A stretch of 64,000 nt of DNA. Source: CAYYJS01 sp964472315 (GTDB lineage: Bacteria > Verrucomicrobiota > Kiritimatiellia > UBA8416). A program made the translations under genes and the position numbers. The first letter of the stretch is position 1, and every line of letters begins with the position of its first letter. The notes beneath the pieces are model-generated. The model did not search any database and was not told where the DNA came from. It worked only from the letters and a program-made list of their open reading frames with translations. Shown one piece after another: positions 1-7,988 of the stretch. The DNA lies in contig CAYYJS010000012.1 in the NCBI GenBank assembly GCA_964472315.1, positions 13,027 to 77,026 on the forward strand, given 5' to 3'.

Positions 1-1
1 C

Positions 2-280
2 GAGAGCTTGATACGGGACAAAGGGATGGTCGTGCTCAATATGTGGTCGGATATCGACGACATACGCCACCTGGAGATGCTCCTGGATGAAGACTGTTTG
101 GACCATCAGCGAAAGGTCCGCGGACTGGGAATGCGATTGGCAAGGGAGCACACGCTTTCATCTTCGGCTGTTTCGTTCGCTGTCCGTTACCGAGAAGTTC
201 CATGCGGTGGAAGAGATGTGCCGGACAGCCGCCTATTTCAAGGCAAAAGCCGACGTTCGGCGTGCCGGGCGAATTGGTGA
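2..280 (+). CDS. 3' end of an unidentified gene (partial)
   Basis: An open frame enters from the left edge and stops at 280. The acidic stretch DIDDIRHLEMLLDED (about residues 16-30 of the visible part) could be the tail of a nucleotidyltransferase-like protein, but this is only an impression. It overlaps the next small frame by almost 200 bases. Either one of the two is not real, or a frameshift lies here. No start codon is visible and no function is assigned. Confidence 0.2.
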   Translation, partial: ESLIRDKGMVVLNMWSDIDDIRHLEMLLDEDCLDHQRKVRGLGMRLAREHTLSSSAVSFAVRYREVPCGGRDVPDSRLFQGKSRRSACRANW

Positions 281-365
281 CGGATGCCGTAGCAGGTCTT
301 TTCGCGACGGAACGGAATGGAGTTATGATATGGCTCGACACGAGCCTACAGGGAGCACGATATGA
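87..365 (+). CDS. Small hypothetical protein
   Basis: A 92-residue frame. The middle, RFHLRLFRSLSVTEKFHAVE (about residues 24-43), resembles small helical proteins often encoded next to nucleotidyltransferase-like genes; I recall the pattern only and cannot confirm it. The stop overlaps the start of the following rhamnosidase gene as ATGA, which would fit translational coupling. The overlap with the frame ending at 280 lowers confidence. The last 35 residues are arginine-rich and could be out-of-frame translation. Confidence 0.4.
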   Translation: MKTVWTISERSADWECDWQGSTRFHLRLFRSLSVTEKFHAVEEMCRTAAYFKAKADVRRAGRIGDGCRSRSFRDGTEWSYDMARHEPTGSTI

Positions 366-3040
366 CACGGATTGACGGCCTTCGATGTGAATACTTCGCC
401 TGCCCGGTTCTGGGCATGGGCGCACGCGTACCCCGCTTTTCCTGGCGGATGGAGTCCGACCGGCGCGGCGCGCGCCAGGTCGCCTATCGCCTCGTCGCGG
501 CATCGACGGCCGAAGCGCTGGCCGCCAGCCGGCCCGATCTCTGGGACGGCGATTGGCGGGAGTCCGCCGACAGCCGTTTCGTCGAGTACGGCGGCCATCC
601 CCTGGGGTCCCGCCGGCGGGTGTGGTGGCGCGTGACGGTGCGGGACGAGCAGGGCGCCGAGGTCGCGTCGGAACCGGCGTGGTTCGAGATGGGCCTGCTG
701 GAGCGCGCCGACTGGAGCGCGGCGTGGATCGGGTCCGACCTGGTCGGCGGCCGCTTCCAGGCCGTCCCCTGTCCGCATCTGCGCAAGGAGTTTGTCGTCC
801 GCGGCGAGGTCCGACGGGCACGGCTCTACCTCACCGCGTTGGGCTGCCACCGCGGCGCGATCAACGGAATGCGCACCTCCGACGAGGAACTCTCGCCGGG
901 CTGGACGGACTTCCGCAAGCAGGCGCGGGTGAGCGTGCACGATGTCGCCGCCCTGCTGCGGCAGGGCGCGAACGCCATCGGCGTCATCCTGGGCGACGGG
1001 TGGTACTGCGGGCACACGGAGAAGCACACGCGCCAGGGGTATGGCGATCGCCCGCTGCTGCTGGCCCAACTCGAAATCGGCTATGCGGACGGCCGCGAAG
1101 AACGCGTGGTGTCCGACGCGTCGTGGCGGGTCGGTTTCGGCCCGCTCCTCGCCTCGGACCTGATCGCGGGTGAGGAGTACGACGCGCGTCTGACCATGCC
1201 CGGCTGGGACTCGGCCGGTTTCGACGCCTCGCGCTGGCAGCCCGCGCGCGTCGTCCCGGACCCCGGCATCGAGCCGCGGGCATGGGAGGGTCCGCCCATC
1301 CGTCGCGTGGCCGAGGTGCGGCCGGTGGCCGAACCCGCCCGCGCGCCCAAGGGCGGCTGGGTGTACGACCTCGGCCAGAACATCGTCGGGCGCATCCGGC
1401 TGCGCATCGAAGCGCCGGCCGGGACGAACCTCACGTTCCGGTTCGCCGAGCGTCTCGAAGCCGACGGTTCCCTGCACACGGCCAACCTGCGTACGGCGCG
1501 CGCCACGGACCACTACACCTGCCGCGGCGGCGGCCCGGAGGAGTGGGAGTCGTATTTCACCTTCCACGGGTTCCAGTACGTGGAAGTCTCCGGCATGCGC
1601 GGCGCTCCGCCGCGGGATGCCGTCACGGGCGTGGTGCTGCATTCCGACTGGACCCCGACCGCCGGCTTCTCGTGCTCGGACGCGCGGGTCGACCGCCTGT
1701 TCCGCAATATCGTGTGGGGATGGAAGGGCAACTCACTCGACGTGCCCACCGACTGCCCGCAACGCGACGAACGGCTCGGCTGGACCGGCGACGCGCAGGC
1801 GTTTGTCGGCACCGCCACGTTCATCGGCGACGTGAACGGATTTTTCGCCAAGTGGCTCCGCGATCTGCGCGACCACCAGAACGACAAGGGCGCGGTGGCC
1901 TGTCTGGTTCCGCACTCGCATATCCCCGGCGACTGGGGCGACGGCGGTCCGGGCTGGGCGGATGCCATGGTCATCTGCCCCTGGTCGCTTTACGAGCGGT
2001 ACGGCGACGAGCGGCTGCTGCGCGAGCATTGGCCCGCGCTTGTGCGCTGGATGGACCAGCAGGAGACGACCAGCCGCGACGGACTGCGCGCGTTCGAAGG
2101 CAGCGGCACGTCCTGCTTCGGCGACTGGCTGGCGCTCGACGGCTCCGAGGGCTGCAAGGGCGCCACGCCTCACGACCTGATCGGATGCGCCTTTTTCGCG
2201 CACGCCGCTGACCTGGCGACGCGCATCGCGCGGGTGTTGGGCGAGGCCGAGGCGGCGGACCGGTACGGCCGGCTGCGCGAGCGGGTCCGCGAGTCGTTCC
2301 AGAGGCATTTCGTGACGCCTTCCGGTCGTCTGGTCTCGGCCACGCAGACGGCGGCCGTGCTTGCCCTGCATTTCGACCTGGTTCCAGCGGCGATGCGATC
2401 CACGGTCGCGGATGCGCTGGAGGCCGACATCGGGAAGCGCGGCAACCGGCTTTCCACCGGCTTCCTCGGCACGCCGTTCCTCCAGCACGCACTCACCCGC
2501 GAGGGGCGCGTTGCAACCGCCGCCGCCCTGCTTCTCCAGCCCCGGTGGCCCTCCTGGCTCTACGCGGTCACCCAGGGCGCCACCACGATCTGGGAGCGCT
2601 GGGATGGATGGACGGAGGAGAAGGGCTTCCAGACGCCGGGCATGAACTCGTTCAATCACTACGCCTACGGCGCGGTGGGCGAATGGCTCATCGCCGCCGT
2701 CGCCGGCATCGCGTCGGACCCGGACGAACCGGGAATGCGGAAGCTGCTGATGAAGCCGACGCTCCTGCCCGGCCTCGACCGCGCGTCCGCCTGGTTCGAC
2801 ACCTCGTTCGGCCGCGTGGAGAGTTCCTGGCGGCGCGAGGGGACGGGCTTCGCCTGGGACGTGACCCTCCCGCCGAACATGCGGGCTGCGGCGCACATCC
2901 CGTGCGCCTCGACCGACAGCATCCAGGAAGACGGCCGCCCCGTGCGGTCCGCGCCGGGTGTGGACGTCAGCGGTCATGCCGATGGCCTGGCCGTCTGCGC
3001 TCTGGCATCGGGCAAGTACCGCTTTACGTCATCCCTGTAG
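362..3040 (+). CDS. GH78 family alpha-L-rhamnosidase
   Basis: The 892-residue product is the usual length for a glycoside hydrolase family 78 alpha-L-rhamnosidase, which releases terminal L-rhamnose from polysaccharides or glycosides. The family order is visible: N-terminal beta-sandwich domains, a (alpha/alpha)6 catalytic barrel and a C-terminal beta-domain. The hallmark DCPQRDERLGWTGD lies at residues 464-477, with acidic residues expected to act in catalysis. No signal peptide is seen, so it may act on imported oligosaccharides. The ATG at 362 has an AGGGAG ribosome site about seven bases upstream. It opens the catabolic locus; a regulator gene follows after 97 bases. Confidence 0.93.
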   Translation: MTRIDGLRCEYFACPVLGMGARVPRFSWRMESDRRGARQVAYRLVAASTAEALAASRPDLWDGDWRESADSRFVEYGGHPLGSRRRVWWRVTVRDEQGAEVASEPAWFEMGLLERADWSAAWIGSDLVGGRFQAVPCPHLRKEFVVRGEVRRARLYLTALGCHRGAINGMRTSDEELSPGWTDFRKQARVSVHDVAALLRQGANAIGVILGDGWYCGHTEKHTRQGYGDRPLLLAQLEIGYADGREERVVSDASWRVGFGPLLASDLIAGEEYDARLTMPGWDSAGFDASRWQPARVVPDPGIEPRAWEGPPIRRVAEVRPVAEPARAPKGGWVYDLGQNIVGRIRLRIEAPAGTNLTFRFAERLEADGSLHTANLRTARATDHYTCRGGGPEEWESYFTFHGFQYVEVSGMRGAPPRDAVTGVVLHSDWTPTAGFSCSDARVDRLFRNIVWGWKGNSLDVPTDCPQRDERLGWTGDAQAFVGTATFIGDVNGFFAKWLRDLRDHQNDKGAVACLVPHSHIPGDWGDGGPGWADAMVICPWSLYERYGDERLLREHWPALVRWMDQQETTSRDGLRAFEGSGTSCFGDWLALDGSEGCKGATPHDLIGCAFFAHAADLATRIARVLGEAEAADRYGRLRERVRESFQRHFVTPSGRLVSATQTAAVLALHFDLVPAAMRSTVADALEADIGKRGNRLSTGFLGTPFLQHALTREGRVATAAALLLQPRWPSWLYAVTQGATTIWERWDGWTEEKGFQTPGMNSFNHYAYGAVGEWLIAAVAGIASDPDEPGMRKLLMKPTLLPGLDRASAWFDTSFGRVESSWRREGTGFAWDVTLPPNMRAAAHIPCASTDSIQEDGRPVRSAPGVDVSGHADGLAVCALASGKYRFTSSL

Positions 3041-3048
3041 GGCGCATC

Positions 3049-3078
3049 ATGCGCAAAAGCGTCATGACGATTGCGCAT
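3049..3078 (+). promoter_or_regulatory. Operator 1: paired TTGCGCA boxes upstream of the regulator
   Basis: ATGCGCAA at 3049-3056 and its exact reverse complement TTGCGCAT at 3071-3078 are separated by 14 bp, giving a 22-bp centre-to-centre distance (about two helical turns on one face). The site ends 59 bp before the XylR-type regulator start. The same 8-14-8 layout recurs at 4314-4343. Autoregulatory binding by the adjacent regulator is inference. Confidence 0.65.
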
Positions 3079-3137
3079 GACACGCATTGCGGGCTCCGTC
3101 GGTTTACGGTATAGCGCGGAACAGGGAAAACAGCGTG

Positions 3138-4250
3138 ATGAAACAGATTGTACATGTCATCGCTTCCATGGAGTGGGCGGACCGGCGGCGCGAGATTCAG
3201 GGGGTTCGCGCTTTCAGCCGGACGGCGGCGGACTGGCAACTGATCTGGAGCAGCGAATCGCCGTGGGTGCCGCCCCGGTCGGAGGCCGGCCGGCCCAACG
3301 GGATCGTCGCGGTCGTGCGTTCGCGGGAGCTGATCGAGCGGTTGAGCTGCATGAACGTGCCGGTCGTCAACATATCCGGCCGCTTCTCCATGACGCCGAT
3401 CGCCCAGGTCATTGCCGATCAGGTCGCGATCGGGCGCATCGCCGCTGAACACTTTCTCGAACGCGGACACCGTCGGTTCGTCTTTATCGGCAATCGAAAC
3501 GAGGCCTTTTCGTGTGAAAGGGAAGATGGCTTCCGTGCGACCGCCGAGGCGGGTGGCGGCACGGTCCGATCCGTCTCGACGGATGATTTCTCGGCGGAGT
3601 CGCTGCTGGAGGGGTGGAAGCTTCCGATCGCCGTCATGACGTATGTGGATAATTTCGCGCCGGACGTCATCCGGTTGTGCCGCAGCCGGGGGTGCGAGAT
3701 TCCTCGGGACGTTTCCGTGCTGGGTGTGAACAACGACGACGTCTTCTGCGATCTGGCCGAGGTGCCGCTTTCGTCGGTCGATCCCGATGCCGAGCGGATC
3801 GGTTACCGCGCGGCCGAGATTCTCGACGGACTCATGAGCGGCGGATCGCCGCCCCCGGCGCGTACGCTGGTGCCGCCGCGCGGCGTCGTCATACGGCAAT
3901 CGTCGGATGCGTTCGTCATGGACGATCCGGCGATGCGCCTGGCCCTCGAATACACCCGGCAGCATGCCTGCGATCCGATGTCCGTGAAGCAGATGTTGGA
4001 TCATGTCGGAATCTCCCGCCGCGCGCTTGAAGCGCGATACCGCGCCACGCTCGGCCGGACACCGCACGACCAGATTCGCGTCGAGCAAATGGATCGGGCC
4101 AAACGACTGCTGGATGAGACGGATCTTCCCGTGGCCGAAGTCGGCTACCGCAGCGGTTTTTCCTTTGTTAATCGGTTTTCCACGGTCTTCCGCAAGTTCG
4201 TGGGCATGCCGCCCGGTCGGTATCGCGAGAGTCGTCGGCCGCCCCGCTGA
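3138..4250 (+). CDS. XylR-type AraC family transcriptional regulator
   Basis: A 370-residue protein with an N-terminal LacI/periplasmic-binding-like sensor (residues about 1-265) and a C-terminal AraC/XylS double helix-turn-helix (about 270-370), the architecture of XylR-type sugar-responsive regulators. The second HTH carries VAEVGYRSGFSFVNRFSTVF, a typical AraC signature, and the protein ends with the usual FRKFVGMPPGRYRES. The ATG at 3138 was chosen because AGGGA lies about ten bases upstream and the sensor fold begins there (KQIVHVIASMEW); an upstream in-frame start at 3087 is less likely. It probably senses a sugar from the rhamnosidase pathway and binds the paired operators at 3049 and 4314. 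Confidence 0.9.
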   Translation: MKQIVHVIASMEWADRRREIQGVRAFSRTAADWQLIWSSESPWVPPRSEAGRPNGIVAVVRSRELIERLSCMNVPVVNISGRFSMTPIAQVIADQVAIGRIAAEHFLERGHRRFVFIGNRNEAFSCEREDGFRATAEAGGGTVRSVSTDDFSAESLLEGWKLPIAVMTYVDNFAPDVIRLCRSRGCEIPRDVSVLGVNNDDVFCDLAEVPLSSVDPDAERIGYRAAEILDGLMSGGSPPPARTLVPPRGVVIRQSSDAFVMDDPAMRLALEYTRQHACDPMSVKQMLDHVGISRRALEARYRATLGRTPHDQIRVEQMDRAKRLLDETDLPVAEVGYRSGFSFVNRFSTVFRKFVGMPPGRYRESRRPPR

Positions 4251-4313
4251 ATCGCGGCCCCGCGGCGCGACAGCTCTTTGCACGGCATCCGGAATGCCAC
4301 GAGCGGCGGCGGT

Positions 4314-4343
4314 TTGCGCAAATGAGTACTGTATGTTGCGCAA
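4314..4343 (+). promoter_or_regulatory. Operator 2: paired TTGCGCAA palindromes before the catabolic operon
   Basis: Two perfect palindromic TTGCGCAA boxes at 4314-4321 and 4336-4343, again 14 bp apart, copy the geometry of the site before the regulator gene. The pair lies 91 bp upstream of the first gene of the catabolic run (4435). This suggests one regulator controls both itself and the operon. Confidence 0.65.
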
Positions 4344-4434
4344 AAAACGACTGTCTTCATGTGTGTTGGGCACCTACACTGTTCAACGATCGAACGAAGG
4401 TGTGGGTAGCGGCAAGAGAGAGGAGTCTGTGCGT

Positions 4435-5463
4435 GTGAAGATAAGGCGTGTTGTGTTCGCTGGTCTCAACCGGGTCGAGGTCGACGAAGTCGAAACCGAC
4501 GTAACTCCGGCTTCGAAGCAGATGGTGGTGAGGACGGTCTGTTCCATGGTGTCGCAGGGCACGGAACTGGCCGCGCTGACGGGGACGCATTCGCGGGCCA
4601 AGGACGCCAATCCGCCGGCCTGGCTCAAATTTCCGAGCGTGCCGGGCTACCTGGCCGTCGGCGAGGTGGTCGAGATCGGGTCGGAAGTGAAGACGTTCGC
4701 CGCGGGCGATCGCGTGATCGTCGAAGGAAACGGCTGTTGGAATTCGCACGCCTCCACGATCGTCGCCTGGGAATCGGAATGGGTCACGAAGATTCCGGCG
4801 GGTGTGGCGTACGACGAGGCCGTCATGTCCAAGCTCGCCAGCGTGGCCATGTATGGCGTCCGCATTCTGCATCACGAATTCGGCGAGACCGTGGCGATCT
4901 TCGGCCTGGGCGTCGTGGGACAGCTTGCGGCGCGGTTCTGCAGCCTGGCCGGGTTCCGGGAGGTCGTGGCCGCGGACCCGATCGGGTCGCGTCGCGAGGT
5001 GGCAGCGACCGTGCCGGGCGTGACGGTGGTGGCGCCGGACGACGCGCGGGTGGGCGAGGCGATGGCCGCGCGCAGCCGCACGGACGGCTACGACAACGTC
5101 ATCGAGGCCAGTGGTCACCCCTCCGGCTTCGCGCAGGCGCTCAATGTGGCGCGCATCCGCGGAAAGATCGCGGTGCCGAGCGCGCCCCATCAGTTCGTCC
5201 CGATCCGCCTCTACGACCAGGTGATGCACAAGAGCCTGCAGATACTCGGCGCGCACGGCAGCTCGCAGCCGTCGAAACCGACCGTCTGCGACCAATGGAC
5301 GGAACCGCGGCAGAAGGAATGGTTCCTCCAACTGGTGGCGCGGAAGCGCATCGAGGTCAAGTCGATCGTCTCGCATCGGCTGTCCTGGAGCGACGCGCCG
5401 GCCGCCTACGCCGGGCTGCTGGAGCGGCCGGCCGAGTATCTGGGCGTCGTGTTCGAGTGGTGA
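4435..5463 (+). CDS. Medium-chain zinc-type alcohol dehydrogenase
   Basis: A 342-residue medium-chain dehydrogenase/reductase. An N-terminal GroES-like domain is followed by a Rossmann domain with FGLGVVGQLAARF near residues 155-167 for NAD(P) binding. Such proteins oxidise sugar alcohols or reduce aldehydes; the substrate here is unknown. The GTG at 4435 sits nine bases after GGAG and gives the sequence VKIRRVVFAG; an in-frame GTG at 4429 is too close to the ribosome site. It is the first gene after operator 2, and the isomerase gene follows after 22 bases, consistent with an operon. Confidence 0.85.
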   Translation: MKIRRVVFAGLNRVEVDEVETDVTPASKQMVVRTVCSMVSQGTELAALTGTHSRAKDANPPAWLKFPSVPGYLAVGEVVEIGSEVKTFAAGDRVIVEGNGCWNSHASTIVAWESEWVTKIPAGVAYDEAVMSKLASVAMYGVRILHHEFGETVAIFGLGVVGQLAARFCSLAGFREVVAADPIGSRREVAATVPGVTVVAPDDARVGEAMAARSRTDGYDNVIEASGHPSGFAQALNVARIRGKIAVPSAPHQFVPIRLYDQVMHKSLQILGAHGSSQPSKPTVCDQWTEPRQKEWFLQLVARKRIEVKSIVSHRLSWSDAPAAYAGLLERPAEYLGVVFEW

Positions 5464-5485
5464 AGAAAGCTGAAGGAGAAAGACC

Positions 5486-6304
5486 ATGAAGTTCGCGGTA
5501 TGCAGTGAGTTGTTCGGCAAGAAGCCTTGGGATTCGGTATGCGCGTTCGTCAAGGGCGCGGGTTTCGACGGGATCGAGATCGCCTCGACCAGTTTCGCGG
5601 AGAAGGTCACGGATATCTCCGCGGCGCAAAGGAAGCAGATCGGCAAGGCCGCCCAGGACAAGGGGTTGGCGCTGCCGGCGATGCACATGCTGATGTCGCC
5701 CCCGTCGCTGGGCATGCACATCAACAGTCCGGATGCCGCGGTGCGGGCGAAGACGGTCGACTACCTCAAGGCCGTGGCCGACCTGGCGGGAGACCTCGGG
5801 GCGGAGACGATTATCTACGGGTCGCCGTTTTCGCGGAATGTGGGCGCGGGCTCGGATTACCGACAGGCGCGGGCGTGGTTCGTGGAAGGCGTCCGGAAGG
5901 CGGCGGAACACGCCGCGACGCGCGGCGTGACGATCTGCGTCGAGCCGCTGCCCGCGGACTGCACGGACCTGTGCACGACGTCCGAGTCGGCCTACACGCT
6001 GGTGCTCAGCGTGGATCACCCCAACTTCGGCCTGATGCTGGACTGCAAGGCCATGACGTCGGAAGTGCGGCCCGTGGAGAAGACCATCGGCCTGTTCGGT
6101 CGGTATGCGAAGCATGTGCACGTGAACGATCCGAACAGCCGGGCGCCGGGCTTCGGCGCGCTGGACTACCAGCCGATTCTGAACGCCCTGAAGGCGGCGG
6201 GATATGACGGATGGATCTCGCTGGAGCCGTTCAAGTACTTCCCGGACGCGGAGACCGTGGTTCCGGTGAGTCTGAAATACCTCAAATCCTGCCTGCCGGC
6301 CTGA
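5486..6304 (+). CDS. Sugar phosphate isomerase/epimerase (TIM barrel)
   Basis: A 272-residue xylose-isomerase-like TIM barrel protein. The metal-site residues expected of the family are visible: Glu in ICVEPLP, Asp in LMLDCKA, His in KHVHVND and Glu in ISLEPFKY. Such enzymes interconvert keto and aldo sugars or epimerise keto sugars using a divalent metal. The ATG follows a strong AAGGAGA ribosome site. The cupin and Gfo/Idh/MocA genes follow within 16 bases of each other, a combination common in catabolism of unusual sugars. The exact substrate cannot be read from the sequence. Confidence 0.88.
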   Translation: MKFAVCSELFGKKPWDSVCAFVKGAGFDGIEIASTSFAEKVTDISAAQRKQIGKAAQDKGLALPAMHMLMSPPSLGMHINSPDAAVRAKTVDYLKAVADLAGDLGAETIIYGSPFSRNVGAGSDYRQARAWFVEGVRKAAEHAATRGVTICVEPLPADCTDLCTTSESAYTLVLSVDHPNFGLMLDCKAMTSEVRPVEKTIGLFGRYAKHVHVNDPNSRAPGFGALDYQPILNALKAAGYDGWISLEPFKYFPDAETVVPVSLKYLKSCLPA

Positions 6305-6309
6305 TCGCC

Positions 6310-6729
6310 ATGCCCTACGTCTACAAAACCGACCGTTTGAAGCGCTACCGCTTCCCGACGCATATCAACGACCTGGTCTACGATCGTGCCGAGGCCGCCT
6401 GCTCGGAGGCCTTCATCGTCGTGCTGGAGCCCGGCGGCGCGCCGCCGCTGCACAAGCATGACGACACCGAGCAGGTCTTTCACGTCATCGAGGGGCGCGG
6501 TACGCTGTTCACGGGAGAAGCCCGGGAGTCCCGCCCCGTGCGGGTAGGCGACGTGGTCGTGATTCCGCCCGGCACATGGCACACGATCCGGGCGGAAGGC
6601 GGGCCGTTGCGCTACCTGGCCGTGGATTGCTTCGGTGGCGCGCCGCGCAAGGAGGCGACGTGGGACGAACACGCGCGCGTCCTGTGCGCCGAACAGGGGT
6701 GGGACTACGAAGCGGTTGTCGGGGAATAG
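6310..6729 (+). CDS. Cupin-domain protein
   Basis: A 139-residue single-domain cupin. The first motif is PPLHKHDDTEQVFHVIEGRG, with His, His and Glu metal ligands, and the second is PPGTWHTIRAEGG, with a further His. Small cupins beside sugar isomerases can act as mutarotases, isomerases or ligand-binding accessories; the role here is undetermined. The ATG at 6310 lies five bases after the isomerase stop, indicating tight coupling. Confidence 0.85.
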   Translation: MPYVYKTDRLKRYRFPTHINDLVYDRAEAACSEAFIVVLEPGGAPPLHKHDDTEQVFHVIEGRGTLFTGEARESRPVRVGDVVVIPPGTWHTIRAEGGPLRYLAVDCFGGAPRKEATWDEHARVLCAEQGWDYEAVVGE

Positions 6730-6744
6730 TCAGGAGGAAATGGC

Positions 6745-7908
6745 ATGAACACAGCGAGTGAACAGATCCGCGTCGGCATGATCGGCGTGGGAGGCATGGG
6801 GTCCGGACATTGCAAGGCGATCGTCAAGGACGTTCCGGAGTTGAAACTGGCGGCCGTGACGGACGCGCACGCGCCGCAGGCGCGGAAGGTGGCCGACGAG
6901 TTCGGCGTGCCGTGCTTCGCGTCGTGGCGGGAACTCATCGACTCGGGCACGTGCGATGCCGCGATCGTGGCCGTGCCGCATCCGTTCCACGCCGAGATCG
7001 CGATCGCGGCCATGGAGGCGGGGCTGCACGTGCTCACCGAGAAGCCGCTCTCCGAGCGGGTGAGCACGGCGGATGCGATGCTGGCATGCTCGCGCCAGAC
7101 GGGCCGCGTGCTCGCGGCCATGTTCCAGCAGCGGTTCGCCGGTCCCTTCGCCAAGGCGATCGAGATCGCCCGTAGCGGCCGGTTGGGACGGATCCACCGC
7201 GCCACGGCGATGATTCCCGATTTCCGCACCCAGGCGTACTACAACGCCGGCGGGTGGCGCGCCACCTGGAGGGGCGAAGGCGGCGGCGTGCTGATCAACC
7301 AGTCCCCGCACCAGGTCGACATCTTCGTCCAGTTGGCGGGGCTCCCGTCCCGCGTGAGGGCGCGCACCGCCACGCGGATGCACGACATCGAGGTCGAAGA
7401 CTTCGCCGACGCGTTGCTGACCTATCCGGACGGCGGGACGGGGTATCTCTACTGTTCGACCATCGAGCCCGGCGGCGAGATGCAGTTCGAGCTTTACGGC
7501 GACAAGGGACGCCTGAAGGTGACCGGCGGTTCGGTTTCGCTCAAGGAGTACGACCCGCCCGTGAGCGAGTACAACCGGAACTGCACCGACATGTGGGCGC
7601 GCTATGCGCCCAAGGACGTCCCCGTCGAGTTCGCGCCCGAGTGGCCCAACCACAAGGCCGTGATGCGCAATTTCGCGCGACACATCCTGCACGGCGAGCC
7701 GTTGCTGTGTTCGGGCGCATCGGCGCTGGGCCAGCTCGAACTCGCCAACGCGCTCATCCTCTCCGGTCACACCGGCGAGGAGGTCGCGCTGCCCGTGGAT
7801 CGGCGCGCCTACGATGCGTTGCTGGAGCGCCTGCGCGCCACGGGCCGCGATCCTTCGGGCGTCGCCGGCGACAAGCGGGTCACCGATCCGGGTTTCGGAA
7901 AGAAGTGA
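6745..7908 (+). CDS. Gfo/Idh/MocA family oxidoreductase
   Basis: A 387-residue NAD(P)-dependent oxidoreductase. The Rossmann motif VGMIGVGGMGSGHCKAI lies at residues 10-26, and the conserved EKPLSE motif near residue 97 carries the catalytic-type Lys-Pro pair. A C-terminal alpha/beta domain follows, as in inositol and glucose dehydrogenases. It probably oxidises a sugar or polyol ring hydroxyl for the isomerase and dehydrogenase encoded just upstream. An AGGAGGAA ribosome site precedes the ATG at 6745. The next real start is 80 bases downstream, across a heptad-like repeat. Confidence 0.92.
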   Translation: MNTASEQIRVGMIGVGGMGSGHCKAIVKDVPELKLAAVTDAHAPQARKVADEFGVPCFASWRELIDSGTCDAAIVAVPHPFHAEIAIAAMEAGLHVLTEKPLSERVSTADAMLACSRQTGRVLAAMFQQRFAGPFAKAIEIARSGRLGRIHRATAMIPDFRTQAYYNAGGWRATWRGEGGGVLINQSPHQVDIFVQLAGLPSRVRARTATRMHDIEVEDFADALLTYPDGGTGYLYCSTIEPGGEMQFELYGDKGRLKVTGGSVSLKEYDPPVSEYNRNCTDMWARYAPKDVPVEFAPEWPNHKAVMRNFARHILHGEPLLCSGASALGQLELANALILSGHTGEEVALPVDRRAYDALLERLRATGRDPSGVAGDKRVTDPGFGKK

Positions 7909-7912
7909 AAGA

Positions 7913-7983
7913 GGGTGCCTCGGGTGGCGCGTGTCGGGTGGCGGAATCGCCCGCTCCATGCGCGACACCCCGCGCACGACACA
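7913..7983 (+). repeat. Degenerate heptanucleotide array
   Basis: Seven-base periodicity is visible, for example CGGGTGG, CGCGTGT, CGGGTGG and CGGAATC in register, then the opposite-sense forms CGACACC and CGACACA. It fills almost the whole gap before the activase/glycyl radical enzyme gene and leaves no evident Shine-Dalgarno site. The motif matches the arrays at 11100 and 41651. Confidence 0.5.
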
Positions 7984-7988
7984 CTACC

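Noticed and set aside
4003..4434. Long N-terminal extension of the medium-chain dehydrogenase
   Set aside because: This part overlaps the regulator gene and the operator region, and its translation is not protein-like.
7254..7988. 245-residue N-terminal extension of the fused glycyl radical protein
   Set aside because: The extension is low-complexity Arg/Ala/Gly sequence overlapping the Gfo/Idh/MocA gene in another frame. The activase fold begins at ATG 7989.
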